From an uncultured Akkermansia sp. (lineage in GTDB: Bacteria > Verrucomicrobiota > Verrucomicrobiia > Verrucomicrobiales > Akkermansiaceae): a DNA stretch of 12,997 nucleotides. This document shows, piece after piece, positions 1-7,087 of this stretch. Below the pieces are notes generated by a model. The model searched no databases. It was given only the letters and a program-made list of their open reading frames with translations, and had not been told where the DNA came from. The position numbers were made by a program, and so were the translations under genes. The stretch covers positions 1 through 12,997 of the forward strand of contig CAJGCV010000059.1 of the NCBI GenBank assembly GCA_904501915.1, in the 5' to 3' direction. Each line of letters opens with the position of its first letter. The stretch's first letter is position 1.

Positions 1-438
1 ATTCTTGGCCACTACAATGCAGCCGCTGGTGTCCTTATCGAGTCGGTGCACGATGCCGGGGCGTTCCACGCCGCCAATGCCGGATAAATCGCCGCAATGG
101 AAGAGCACGGCGTTTACCAGTGTTCCATCCGGGTTTCCGGCGGCGGGGTGCACGACCATGCCGCTTTCCTTGTCGATGACGATGACGTGCTTGTCTTCAA
201 AGAGTACAGAAATCGGGATATCCTGCGGCTGGGCTTCGGCGGGTTCCGGCTCCGGGATGCTCACCTCGATGCGCATGTTGCGCTCCACCGGGGTTTTGGC
301 TTTGGTGGCCTTGCCGTTTACGGTGATTTCGCCGTCCTTGATGAGCGACTGGATGCGCGCGCGGGAGAGCTCGGGCAGCTGGGCTGCCAGATACTGGTCA
401 AGACGGGTGCCGAGCTGGTCTTCTACAATAATGAGCAT
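1..438 (-). CDS. RluA-family pseudouridine synthase, N-terminal 146 residues (cut by window edge)
   Basis: This is the first 146 residues of an RNA pseudouridine synthase of the RluA/RluC/RluD family, which isomerises specific uridines in 23S rRNA or tRNA. An S4-type RNA-binding domain fills about residues 10-75 (RLDQYLAAQLPELSRARIQ, then LIKDGEITVNG). The catalytic domain follows, with the family signature HRLDKDTSG at 131-139; Asp134 is the expected catalytic aspartate. The rest of the gene lies beyond the window. The start ATG at 438 is two bases past the stop codon of the Nif3-family gene, so the two are almost certainly co-transcribed and perhaps translationally coupled. S4 plus this signature fits RluD/RluC best, but the target uridine cannot be told from this part. 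Confidence 0.93.
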   Translation of the reverse strand, partial: MLIIVEDQLGTRLDQYLAAQLPELSRARIQSLIKDGEITVNGKATKAKTPVERNMRIEVSIPEPEPAEAQPQDIPISVLFEDKHVIVIDKESGMVVHPAAGNPDGTLVNAVLFHCGDLSGIGGVERPGIVHRLDKDTSGCIVVAKN

Positions 439-440
439 GG

Positions 441-1202
441 TTACATGCCGGTGGGGTTATCAATGAACACCGTAGGAAGCCCGAATTGTTCTTCCAGCAG
501 AGCCCCCAGGGCGCGCACGCCGAAGGTTTCGGTTGCGTAGTGCCCGGCAAAGAGGATGTTGATACCCATATCGCGGGCGGCGTTGCTTACCCAGTGGTTT
601 TCCTCGCCTGTGAGGTAGGTGCCGTAGCCCTTGGCGTGCATCTGGTAAATCTCCTCGCCGCCGCCGCCGCTGCACAGCGCAATGCGCCCGGCGGGCAGGG
701 TGGCATCGTGTACCACACCGGTCACCGGAGCCCCGGTGATTTCGGCGTACCGTGTGCGCAGTTCGTCCACAGTGCCGGGGAAGATGCCGGAAAGCCCGAT
801 GAGGGTGCCGTGGTAGTCTACCTCCGGCTGCACTTCCTGCAGGCCGAGTGCTTTGGCGATGCCGGCGTTGTTGCCCAGCTGCGGGTGCATATCCAGCGGC
901 AGGTGGGCCGAGTAGATAGCCAGGTTGTTATTCAGGCAGGATTCCACCTTCTGTTTCCACCAGCCTTTGAGCGGCTGCAGCCCGCACCAGAAGATACCGT
1001 GGTGCAGCACCAGCAAATCGGCACCGGCGGAAATGGCATCATCGATGGTTTTCTGCGAGCCATCCACGCCGAGCGCCACCTTGGTGACACTGCCGTTGTT
1101 TTCCACCTGTAGACCGTTCATGGCTACAGAGGCATCCTTGATTTCATGGATGCGCAGTGTGATATCCAGCAGGGATACAATATCGGAAAGGGGGGTACTC
1201 AT
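441..1202 (-). CDS. Nif3-like dinuclear metal-centre protein (YbgI / GTP cyclohydrolase I type 2 family)
   Basis: A 253-residue protein of the Nif3/YbgI/DUF34 family, which forms toroidal hexamers with a two-metal site per subunit. Some members are annotated GTP cyclohydrolase I type 2, but the physiological role is largely unsettled. Metal ligands are visible: His67-His68 in VLHHGIFW, His100 and Asp104 in YSAHLPLD, and His221 and Glu225 in GHYATE. The family's early MNGLQVE segment is at 28-34. The protein is of ordinary bacterial length without the long insertion found in some Gram-positive members. It starts 5 nt after the hprK stop and ends 2 nt before the pseudouridine synthase start, so it is the middle gene of a tight cluster. 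Family membership is secure; the reaction is not. Confidence 0.93.
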   Translation of the reverse strand: MSTPLSDIVSLLDITLRIHEIKDASVAMNGLQVENNGSVTKVALGVDGSQKTIDDAISAGADLLVLHHGIFWCGLQPLKGWWKQKVESCLNNNLAIYSAHLPLDMHPQLGNNAGIAKALGLQEVQPEVDYHGTLIGLSGIFPGTVDELRTRYAEITGAPVTGVVHDATLPAGRIALCSGGGGEEIYQMHAKGYGTYLTGEENHWVSNAARDMGINILFAGHYATETFGVRALGALLEEQFGLPTVFIDNPTGM

Positions 1203-1207
1203 AAAAC

Positions 1208-2182
1208 TTATTCAGCATTGCCGGGATAGACGGCGCGGTTGGCTATTTCCTTGTTCAGTCGCTTGTTGAATTCGCTGGCCATATCATAGCCGCTGTCGCG
1301 CAGGTAGCGCCCCAGGGCTGCTACTTCCACCAGTCGGCACATATCGCGTCCCGGTGCCACGGGCAGGTTGAGGTGCTCCACCTCCACTCCCAGAATGTTG
1401 ATGTACTTGTGCTCCAGTCCCAGCCTCTCCATTTCGGTCATTTCACCGCTGAAGAGGTTGATGACCAGGTCGATGCGTTTTTCTTTGCGGAAGGCTTTCA
1501 GACCAAAGAGGTTGGTCACGTTGATGATACCCAGCCCGCGGATTTCGATGAAGCCGCTGGAGAGAGGCGGCGCCGTGGCAATGAGGTCGCCGCCCAGATT
1601 GCGGATGCGCACCATGTCGTCTGCCACCAGCGAGGAACCGCGCTCCACCAGACCCAGCGAGATTTCGCTCTTACCCACGCCACCCTTGCCGGTGATGAGC
1701 ACGCCCACGCCGCGCACGTCTACCATGCAGGCGTGCATGGTGGTGCTGTCGGCAAACTCATTTTCAAGGATATAGGTGGCGCGGTTCACAAAATCCATGG
1801 TGAGCAGCGAGGTGCGGAACACACACAGATTGTAGCGGTCTGCTATGGCCAGCACATCTGCCGGCACATCCACCCCTCGGGCAAAGATGAGGCAGGGAGC
1901 ATCCTGACTGCAGATTTTGTCCAGCCTGTCTTCCCGTTCCGACTGGGACATGGTGCCCAGATACGCCATTTCTGCCGCCCCGAATACCTGGATTCGTTCG
2001 TGCGCAAAGTATCCGAAGAACCCGGAAAGTGCAAGCCCCGGGCGGTTGAATGCAGCCTGTACTATCGGGCGCGACATGCCCAGAGGCGTGTTCAGCAACT
2101 GCATTTCAAGCGTGCTGCGGTATTTCTCATAGAACCGGCTTACCGGCACTTTTTCTACCTTGCGGACAATGGGATTCTTCAT
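1208..2182 (-). CDS. hprK: HPr kinase/phosphorylase
   Basis: This 324-residue protein is the bifunctional enzyme that phosphorylates and dephosphorylates a serine of HPr, linking carbon or energy state to the PTS or to transcription. The N-terminal domain covers about 1-135. The C-terminal kinase domain has a P-loop GKGGVGKS (165-172) followed by Glu, the catalytic His150 (MHACMVD), the Asp pair in VADD (188-189), the HprK signature EIRGLGIINV (213-222) and the late PVAPGRDMCRLVEVAA segment (274-289). The P-loop differs slightly from the usual G-D/E-S-G-I/V-G-K-S. Start: the only Met compatible with the N-domain, 9 nt after a good promoter. No HPr or PTS gene is in view. In Gram-negatives HprK often lacks a sugar-transporting PTS, so its role here is probably regulatory. 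It is followed 5 nt later by the Nif3-family gene. Confidence 0.95.
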   Translation of the reverse strand: MKNPIVRKVEKVPVSRFYEKYRSTLEMQLLNTPLGMSRPIVQAAFNRPGLALSGFFGYFAHERIQVFGAAEMAYLGTMSQSEREDRLDKICSQDAPCLIFARGVDVPADVLAIADRYNLCVFRTSLLTMDFVNRATYILENEFADSTTMHACMVDVRGVGVLITGKGGVGKSEISLGLVERGSSLVADDMVRIRNLGGDLIATAPPLSSGFIEIRGLGIINVTNLFGLKAFRKEKRIDLVINLFSGEMTEMERLGLEHKYINILGVEVEHLNLPVAPGRDMCRLVEVAALGRYLRDSGYDMASEFNKRLNKEIANRAVYPGNAE

Positions 2183-2191
2183 TTGCTCCGT

Positions 2192-2220
2192 ATTCTACAT
2201 GAAGCATCGCGGTGGGTCAA
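2192..2220 (-). promoter_or_regulatory. Promoter of the hprK-nif3-rlu cluster
   Basis: On the minus strand TTGACC (2220-2215) is separated by exactly 17 bp from TAGAAT (2197-2192). The -35 box begins only 4 nt after the stop codon of the sigma factor gene. The ATG of hprK is 9 nt beyond the -10 box, so the predicted leader is 2-3 nt. A GGAG lies in those 9 nt but would be at or before +1. Five of six bases match consensus in each box. hprK can therefore be expressed independently of the sigma factor gene. Confidence 0.75.
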
Positions 2221-2224
2221 GGCT

Positions 2225-2827
2225 TTATACTTCATCTGCCAGAATACCCTGGAGCTGGCGGTGGGCATAGTGCAGGCGGGAGCGCAGTGTGCCCTCAGAG
2301 ATATTGATGAGCTTGGCAATCTGCGGGTAGGAAAGCCCCTGGATATCGCAGAGGTTCACGACTTCCTGGTGGGCAGGGGAAAGCTGGGAGATGGCGCGCG
2401 CCAGTTTGCTGCGCAGGTCATTTACCTGGGCTTTGCGGATGGGATCTGATTCCAGGTTCGCATCGGCCAGTTCGCTGTCTTTTTCCAGCGGGTTGCCGTT
2501 TTCATCGTTATCGAGGCTGTAGCTGCGTTCGCGTTTGCGCTTGCGCAGGAAGTTGCGTGCGTTGTTGAGCGCAATGGAGTATAGCCAGGTGTAGAACGAG
2601 CTGTTCCCTTTGAAGTAGCGGAGGGAATGAAAGGCTTTCAGGAATGATTCCTGAGCAACGTCGTACGCATCGGCCTCGCTGTTGAGCATCTGGATGAGCA
2701 TGGCGTTGAGCTTGCGGCTGTGCCGCCGGATGAGCTCATCGTACGCACGCGTTTTTCCGGCAAGTGTACTCGCAATGAGCTCTTCATCCGGTAAATCGGC
2801 AAACGATTCTCTGGAGGCTGTATTCAT
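2225..2827 (-). CDS. ECF-type RNA polymerase sigma-70 factor (RpoE-like)
   Basis: A 200-residue group 4 (ECF) sigma factor. Region 2 spans about 25-100: YDELIRRHSRKLNAML, then DAYDVAQESFLKAFHSL (the conserved D-x-x-Q-E core contact) and SFYTWLYSIALNNARNFLRKRKRE (region 2.4, -10 recognition). A charged linker (about 101-137, rich in D, N and E) leads to region 4, LSPAHQEVVNLCDIQGLSYPQIA followed by the helix-turn-helix ISEGTLRSRLHYAHRQL (about 145-193), which reads the -35 element. No anti-sigma factor lies beside it; the next gene is hprK. No good promoter was found in front of it, so it may be read from purM-purF through the hairpin at 2863-2898 or from a promoter of different type. Regulon and activating signal are unknown. 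Confidence 0.93.
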   Translation of the reverse strand: MNTASRESFADLPDEELIASTLAGKTRAYDELIRRHSRKLNAMLIQMLNSEADAYDVAQESFLKAFHSLRYFKGNSSFYTWLYSIALNNARNFLRKRKRERSYSLDNDENGNPLEKDSELADANLESDPIRKAQVNDLRSKLARAISQLSPAHQEVVNLCDIQGLSYPQIAKLINISEGTLRSRLHYAHRQLQGILADEV

Positions 2828-2862
2828 GGTAACGGGGCATAGGGTGGGGTTGGGTAGTCTAC

Positions 2863-2898
2863 CGGGGGCAGGGAATCTGTGGCGATTCCCCGCCCCCG
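2863..2898 (-). terminator. Long GC-rich hairpin after the purF-like gene
   Basis: Ten nt after the purF-like stop codon the sequence folds into a 14-bp stem with one mismatch: CGGGGGC pairs with GCCCCCG, and GGGAATC with GATTCCC, closing a 6-nt loop. No T-run follows in the direction of transcription (GTAGACTACCC), so it is not a standard intrinsic terminator. It could be a weak or factor-assisted terminator, or protect the purM-purF mRNA end while letting some transcription into the sigma gene. A small palindrome GGTAG-T-CTACC (2853-2863) abuts it. Confidence 0.5.
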
Positions 2899-2907
2899 TG
2901 GTTTATC

Positions 2908-4806
2908 TTACAGTACGAATTCACCGGCTTTGCCGTGTGTCTTTTCGTACCATGCGATGTAGGTTTTGTTGATGAGGGTGTAGCCGCCCGGGGTCGGGTA
3001 GTGACCGCTGAAGTACCAGTCGCCGCAGGGGGCCTCAATGGCGCTGTGCAGACCTTCCAGAGTCTGGTAGACGCACTGGATTTCGCAGGGTGAGTCCTCC
3101 GGCGTGACCATGCGCGAGATTTCGGCGGTGATTTCGGCTTCGGTCAGGGCACTGTAGATGCGGCGCACGGGGTTGGAGCGCTGCTCCACCGGCAGGGTGA
3201 GCTGGTAGCGGCATTCGTTGTACACATCGGTGATGATGTTGGACAGCCCCTTGCGGTGCAGCAGGTTGATAGCGGCCAGGAATGCTACGAACTGCCCCAT
3301 TTCGCACATGTCGATACCGTAGAAGTCCGGGTAACGTACCTGCGGTGCGGAGGATACGATGACAATCTTGCGGGCCTTGGTGCGGGCCAGCAGTTTCAGC
3401 AGGCTCATCTTCAGCGTAGTGCCACGCACGATGGAGTCGTCAATAGCTACGAGCACTTCGTCTTCACCCACGGCGCCGTAAGTGAGGTCATACACCATGG
3501 AGGCCATCTGCTTGCGGCTGCTGGCTTCAGAAATGAAGGTGCGGAGCTTGATGTCCTTGTGGGCAATCTTTTCTGCACGCGGCCAGCGGCGCAGGATGAG
3601 TTCGTTGATGAGCTCTTCGCTCATTTCTCCCTTGCGGAAGGCGTTAATCATTTCCTGGGTCACCTTGTTGCGGCGGTAGGCACGCAGACCTTCCAGCAGA
3701 CCATAGTAGGATACTTCTGCCGTGTTGGGAATGAAGGTGATAGCCGCCTTGGAGAAGTCGTTCTTATCCAGGCTGGCTACAACTTGCTCGGTGAGGTTGG
3801 CGCCCAGTGCCTTGCGCTCGCGATAGATGACGGGGTCGTTACCGCGGGAGGTGTAGATGTCCTCAAAGCAGCAGGGGGTGAACTTGCCGGGGGTGGTGTA
3901 TTCCTTAATGCTCACCTGGCCATCAGCCTTCACCAGTATCATGTTGGCTGCGCCCAGTTCGTGCACATCGCTTTCCTCTACCTCCATGACGCTCATGAGC
4001 GGTGCACGCTCACTCGCAATGGCGATGAACTCATCCGTCTGGATGTAGTAGCAATGGCGGATGCCGTGCGGGTCGCGCAGACAGAAGAAATCGCCATTGC
4101 CCACAGCGCCCATGATGACATAGCCGCCGTCCCAGTTCGTGCAGGATTTGCTGATGACATCGAAGAGGTTGAGCTCTGAAGAAATAATCTGGGGAATCTC
4201 ACGCCCGTCCACGTTCTGCTTGCGCAGCTCGCGGTATTTGTCAGTGTGCGCTTCGTCGAGGTGGTAACCCACTTCTTCCAGAATAGCCTGGGTGTTGGTG
4301 TCAAACACTGGGTGCTGACCGCGCTCCATGAGCTTTTCGTGCAGTTCCTCCACGTTGGTCATGGAGAAATCGCCCTGCAGCATGAGGGTGCGGGTGGGCC
4401 AGTTGGAGCGCCGCACGAAGGGGTGGCAGTTGCCTTCTTCGTACTGCACGCCGCTGGAACCATAGAGCATGTGTCCCATAAGCACCTCACCACCAAAGTT
4501 GAAGTGCTTCTTGAAGGTGGCGGCATCTGAGCCGTTGATGATGCCGTCCTCACGCATGTGGCGCAGGTTGCGCTGCTGGGCGGTGAAGAGGTCGGTGAGG
4601 GCAGAGCCGCCCACCGCACGTGAGCGGAAGATGTAGGGCTCACCCAGCGGCATGTTCAGCTTGATGCTGCCGAACCCGGCTCCGTCCTGGCCGCGGTTGC
4701 GCTGCTTCTCCAGCAGGAGGAAGAGCTTGTTGAATGCCCACTCGGGGTTTCCGTACTTTTCTTCAAAGTAGGAAAGCGGTTTGAGCAGGCGGATGGCTGC
4801 GGACAT
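2908..4806 (-). CDS. purF: PurF-like amidophosphoribosyltransferase, long form, lacking the catalytic Cys
   Basis: A 632-residue homologue of glutamine PRPP amidotransferase, the first enzyme of de novo purine synthesis. Typical PurF is about 470-510 residues; this longer form I recall from Bacteroidota and Verrucomicrobiota. The glutaminase (Ntn) domain covers about 1-290 (RGQDGAG 38-44, RDPHGIR 244-250). The phosphoribosyltransferase domain has the PRPP loop VLVAIDDSIVRGTT (451-464) and YGIDM (496-500). A C-terminal extension ends with GDWYFSGHYPTPGGY (595-609). The N-terminus is MSAAIRLLKPL: there is no Cys, and the in-frame upstream codons reach a stop without another start. GHMLYGSSG (111-119) has Leu where PurF has the glutamine-binding Arg, and HNGNLTN is replaced by LQGDFSMTN. 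It follows purM by 19 nt. Transferase activity looks intact; glutamine use is doubtful. Confidence 0.85.
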   Translation of the reverse strand: MSAAIRLLKPLSYFEEKYGNPEWAFNKLFLLLEKQRNRGQDGAGFGSIKLNMPLGEPYIFRSRAVGGSALTDLFTAQQRNLRHMREDGIINGSDAATFKKHFNFGGEVLMGHMLYGSSGVQYEEGNCHPFVRRSNWPTRTLMLQGDFSMTNVEELHEKLMERGQHPVFDTNTQAILEEVGYHLDEAHTDKYRELRKQNVDGREIPQIISSELNLFDVISKSCTNWDGGYVIMGAVGNGDFFCLRDPHGIRHCYYIQTDEFIAIASERAPLMSVMEVEESDVHELGAANMILVKADGQVSIKEYTTPGKFTPCCFEDIYTSRGNDPVIYRERKALGANLTEQVVASLDKNDFSKAAITFIPNTAEVSYYGLLEGLRAYRRNKVTQEMINAFRKGEMSEELINELILRRWPRAEKIAHKDIKLRTFISEASSRKQMASMVYDLTYGAVGEDEVLVAIDDSIVRGTTLKMSLLKLLARTKARKIVIVSSAPQVRYPDFYGIDMCEMGQFVAFLAAINLLHRKGLSNIITDVYNECRYQLTLPVEQRSNPVRRIYSALTEAEITAEISRMVTPEDSPCEIQCVYQTLEGLHSAIEAPCGDWYFSGHYPTPGGYTLINKTYIAWYEKTHGKAGEFVL

Positions 4807-4825
4807 AAATGAGTAGGGATAGGGG

Positions 4826-5836
4826 TTACTTACGCACCGTTACCTTGATGCCCTTGCCTTCGCGCATGGTGCCGATGACGAAGCCGCCGGGGCCTGCGGT
4901 GAGGGCCTGCTCAACCTGCTCGGGGGAGACGATGGCAACCCAGCCGATACCCATGTTGAAGGTGTGGAAGCGGTCTTCGGCGTCAACGAACTGCAGGACT
5001 TTCTGGGCGGGCTCGTTGTTCCAGTAGGGGATTTCGAGGTCAGCACCCTTTTCGCCGAGGAAGCGCTCGAGGTTTTCGGGCAGACCGCCGCCAGTGATGT
5101 GGGCGTATGCCTTGGGGGTGATGCCGAGCTTGCGCATGTCGTACACCACGTCATGGTACAGGCGGGTGGGGGCAAGCAGTTCGCGCAGCTCTTCTTCGGT
5201 AAGCAGGTCGGGGTTCTGGGCAAGTACGCGGCGCACGAGGCTCCAGCCGTTGGCGTGGAAACCATCGCTGGGGTAGCCGATGAGGATATCGCCCACGGCA
5301 ACCTGGCTGGGGTCAATCATTTCGCTCTTTTCCACGCAGCCGATGCTGAAGCCGGCCAGCTCCACCAGCCCCTCGGGCACTACGCCGGGCATTTCGGCGG
5401 TTTCGCCACCGGCCAGGATGCAGTTGCAGCTTTCCAGGTAATCGCACATGCCGGCCACAAGGCGGGTGATGCGGGGACGCTCGATTTCCAGGTTGGAAAT
5501 GCCGAGGTAGTCGAGGAAGAGAAGGGGGTCACCACCGGTGGTGAGAAGGTCGTTCACGTTCATGGCCACCAGGTCCTTACCGGCCGTTTCGAGCATATCC
5601 ATGTCGAAGAGGATTTCGGTCTTGGTACCCACGCCATCCGTGCCGGTCACGATGACCGGTTCCTTGTAGGAGGAAAGGTCGTAAGCTGCAGCAAAGAGAC
5701 CGAAAGCATTGCAGAGCTGACGGTTTTTCTGCGTGCGCTTCACGTGTGCACTGATATCAGAAACAAAAGACTGCGCCTCAATAGTATCGACGCCGGACTG
5801 CTTGTAAGTGAGATTGCCGGACATAGCTTGAATCAT
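4826..5836 (-). CDS. purM: Phosphoribosylformylglycinamidine cyclo-ligase (AIR synthetase)
   Basis: The 336-residue PurM closes the imidazole ring of FGAM with ATP to give AIR, the fifth step of purine synthesis. Family motifs are in order: YKQSGVD (11-17), VTGTDGVGTKTEI (63-75), MNVNDLLTTGGDPLLFLDY (92-110), AGGETAEMPG (142-151), GYPSDGFHANGWSLVRR (187-203), a later AHITGGGLPENL, and MGIGWVAIV near the end. Length is close to the usual 340-350. Two starts are possible: the ATG at 5836 (MIQAMSGNL), 17 nt past the -10 box, or Met5 at 5824 (MSGNLTYKQSG), which fits family N-termini better. Neither has a Shine-Dalgarno. It is the first gene of a purM-purF-like operon with its own strong promoter. 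Confidence 0.96.
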   Translation of the reverse strand: MIQAMSGNLTYKQSGVDTIEAQSFVSDISAHVKRTQKNRQLCNAFGLFAAAYDLSSYKEPVIVTGTDGVGTKTEILFDMDMLETAGKDLVAMNVNDLLTTGGDPLLFLDYLGISNLEIERPRITRLVAGMCDYLESCNCILAGGETAEMPGVVPEGLVELAGFSIGCVEKSEMIDPSQVAVGDILIGYPSDGFHANGWSLVRRVLAQNPDLLTEEELRELLAPTRLYHDVVYDMRKLGITPKAYAHITGGGLPENLERFLGEKGADLEIPYWNNEPAQKVLQFVDAEDRFHTFNMGIGWVAIVSPEQVEQALTAGPGGFVIGTMREGKGIKVTVRK

Positions 5837-5853
5837 CGCTTGGATGCGCGCGC

Positions 5854-5882
5854 ATTATACATGAGAAAGCCCTGATTGGCAA
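5854..5882 (-). promoter_or_regulatory. Near-consensus promoter of purM-purF
   Basis: On the minus strand TTGCCA (5882-5877), a 17-bp spacer and a perfect TATAAT (5859-5854) precede purM. This is the strongest promoter in the window. The discriminator is GCGCGCGC. Transcription should start near 5847, giving a leader of about 11 nt to the first ATG or 23 nt to Met5. No purine riboswitch or obvious PurR-type palindrome was seen between the promoter and the gene. Confidence 0.85.
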
Positions 5883-5927
5883 GCCGATTCTGCTCTCTTT
5901 TTCCAACTGATATGCAAGAGGTGAACG

Positions 5928-5961
5928 AAAAAACGAGCCCACCGGTTGTGAGGTGGGCTCG
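5928..5961 (-). terminator. Intrinsic terminator after the ABC ATPase gene
   Basis: In the minus direction CGAGCCCACC and GGTGGGCTCG form a perfect 10-bp stem with an 8-nt loop, followed at once by six T (5933-5928). It lies 23 nt past the ATPase stop codon, ends the transporter operon, and separates it from the purM promoter. Confidence 0.9.
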
Positions 5962-5983
5962 CGGGAAAGCGGGTGGGGCTGAA

Positions 5984-7054
5984 TCAGCGGTTTTTGTGGC
6001 GCAGTTTGAGTTTGTATTTCACGCGGTCATCCTCGTAATTATAATCGACCTCGGAGCACAAATCGCTGATGACCGGGTTGCTTTCCAGTTCAACCGGTTC
6101 TACGCCGAACGGCAGCAGCACTTCCATGCTCATTTCACGGGTCTGTTCGGAGTATCGGAAGTAGAAATCCAGCGTGCCTTTATCCAGCGGCAGATTGCGG
6201 AACAGTACCGTGCCGATGAGCTGTGCCTTGCGCATGCTGTCGCGGGTGAGGAAATACTTGTTGCAGTATGCCTGCCATTCGGATTTGAGCAGGAAGCGGT
6301 CATAATCCGGGCTGTGGAACGCAAAGTGGAAATCGCGTATGCGGTTCACGAATACGCGGGTGCGCTCGCGCTTCGGATGCTCGAATATTTCCTCCGGTGT
6401 GCCTTCTTCATAGATGATGCCTTTGTCCATGTATACCACGCGGGTGCTCACGTCGCGCGCAAAGCTCATTTCGTGGGTCACAATGGCCATGGTCATACCC
6501 TGGCGTGCCAGTGCGCGGATAACGGAGAGTACCTCGCTTACCATGGTGGGGTCGAGCGCCGAGGTGGGCTCGTCGAAGAGGATGATTTCGGGCTCCATGG
6601 AGAGGCTGCGCGCAATGGCTGCGCGCTGCTTCTGTCCGCCGCTGAGTTCATCTGGCATGGCATGGGCTTTTTCTGCCATGCCTACGAGCTTGAGCAGCTC
6701 CATGGCTTTTTCTTCTGCGGCTTTGCGGCTCTTGCCCAGCAGTTTCACCGGGCCTATGCACACATTGTCCAGTACGGAAAGGTGGTTGAACAGGTTGAAC
6801 GACTGGAACACCATGCCCATTTTCTGGCGCAGTTTGGAGGTGTTGATGCGGCCATTGAGCACTTCCTCACCATCAATGACAATGCTGCCGCCGGTGGGTT
6901 GCTCCAGCAGGTTGAGGCAGCGCAGGAAGGTGCTCTTGCCGGTGCCGGAGGGCCCGATGATGGAGATGACCTCACCGCATTTGATGTTCAGGTTGACATC
7001 GGTGAGCACTTCAATCTTGCCGAAGCTCTTCTGAAGGTGTTTGATTTGAATCAT
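5984..7054 (-). CDS. Polar amino acid ABC transporter ATPase with a C-terminal extra domain
   Basis: A 356-residue GlnQ/HisP-type ATPase that would power amino acid uptake on the inner face of the membrane. Residues 1-240 are a standard domain: Walker A GPSGTGKS (34-41), Q-loop Gln84 (MVFQSFNLF), signature LSGGQ (137-141), Walker B IILFDEP (157-163), H-loop His194 (VTHEMSFARDV) and the usual ending YEEGTPEEIFEHPKRERTRVF. Typical family members stop at about 240-250. Here about 116 residues follow (241-356), beginning DFHFAFHSPDYDRFLL and ending in a charged stretch EDDRVKYKLKLRHKNR. I do not recognise this domain; its tail only faintly recalls the end of anti-sigma-type HATPase domains. The gene starts 33 nt after the permease fusion, its evident partner, and is followed by a strong terminator. 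Confidence 0.93.
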   Translation of the reverse strand: MIQIKHLQKSFGKIEVLTDVNLNIKCGEVISIIGPSGTGKSTFLRCLNLLEQPTGGSIVIDGEEVLNGRINTSKLRQKMGMVFQSFNLFNHLSVLDNVCIGPVKLLGKSRKAAEEKAMELLKLVGMAEKAHAMPDELSGGQKQRAAIARSLSMEPEIILFDEPTSALDPTMVSEVLSVIRALARQGMTMAIVTHEMSFARDVSTRVVYMDKGIIYEEGTPEEIFEHPKRERTRVFVNRIRDFHFAFHSPDYDRFLLKSEWQAYCNKYFLTRDSMRKAQLIGTVLFRNLPLDKGTLDFYFRYSEQTREMSMEVLLPFGVEPVELESNPVISDLCSEVDYNYEDDRVKYKLKLRHKNR

Positions 7055-7087
7055 CGTTTTCTAAAGTGGAATGTACGTTCAGAAAAA

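Noticed and set aside
4807..4840. Upstream start restoring a Cys-containing N-terminus for the PurF-like protein
   Set aside because: The in-frame upstream codons read CGG TGC GTA AGT AAC CCC TAT CCC TAC TCA TTT after a TAA stop, with no ATG, GTG or TTG. The TGC is 10 codons before the ATG and belongs to the end of purM in another frame.
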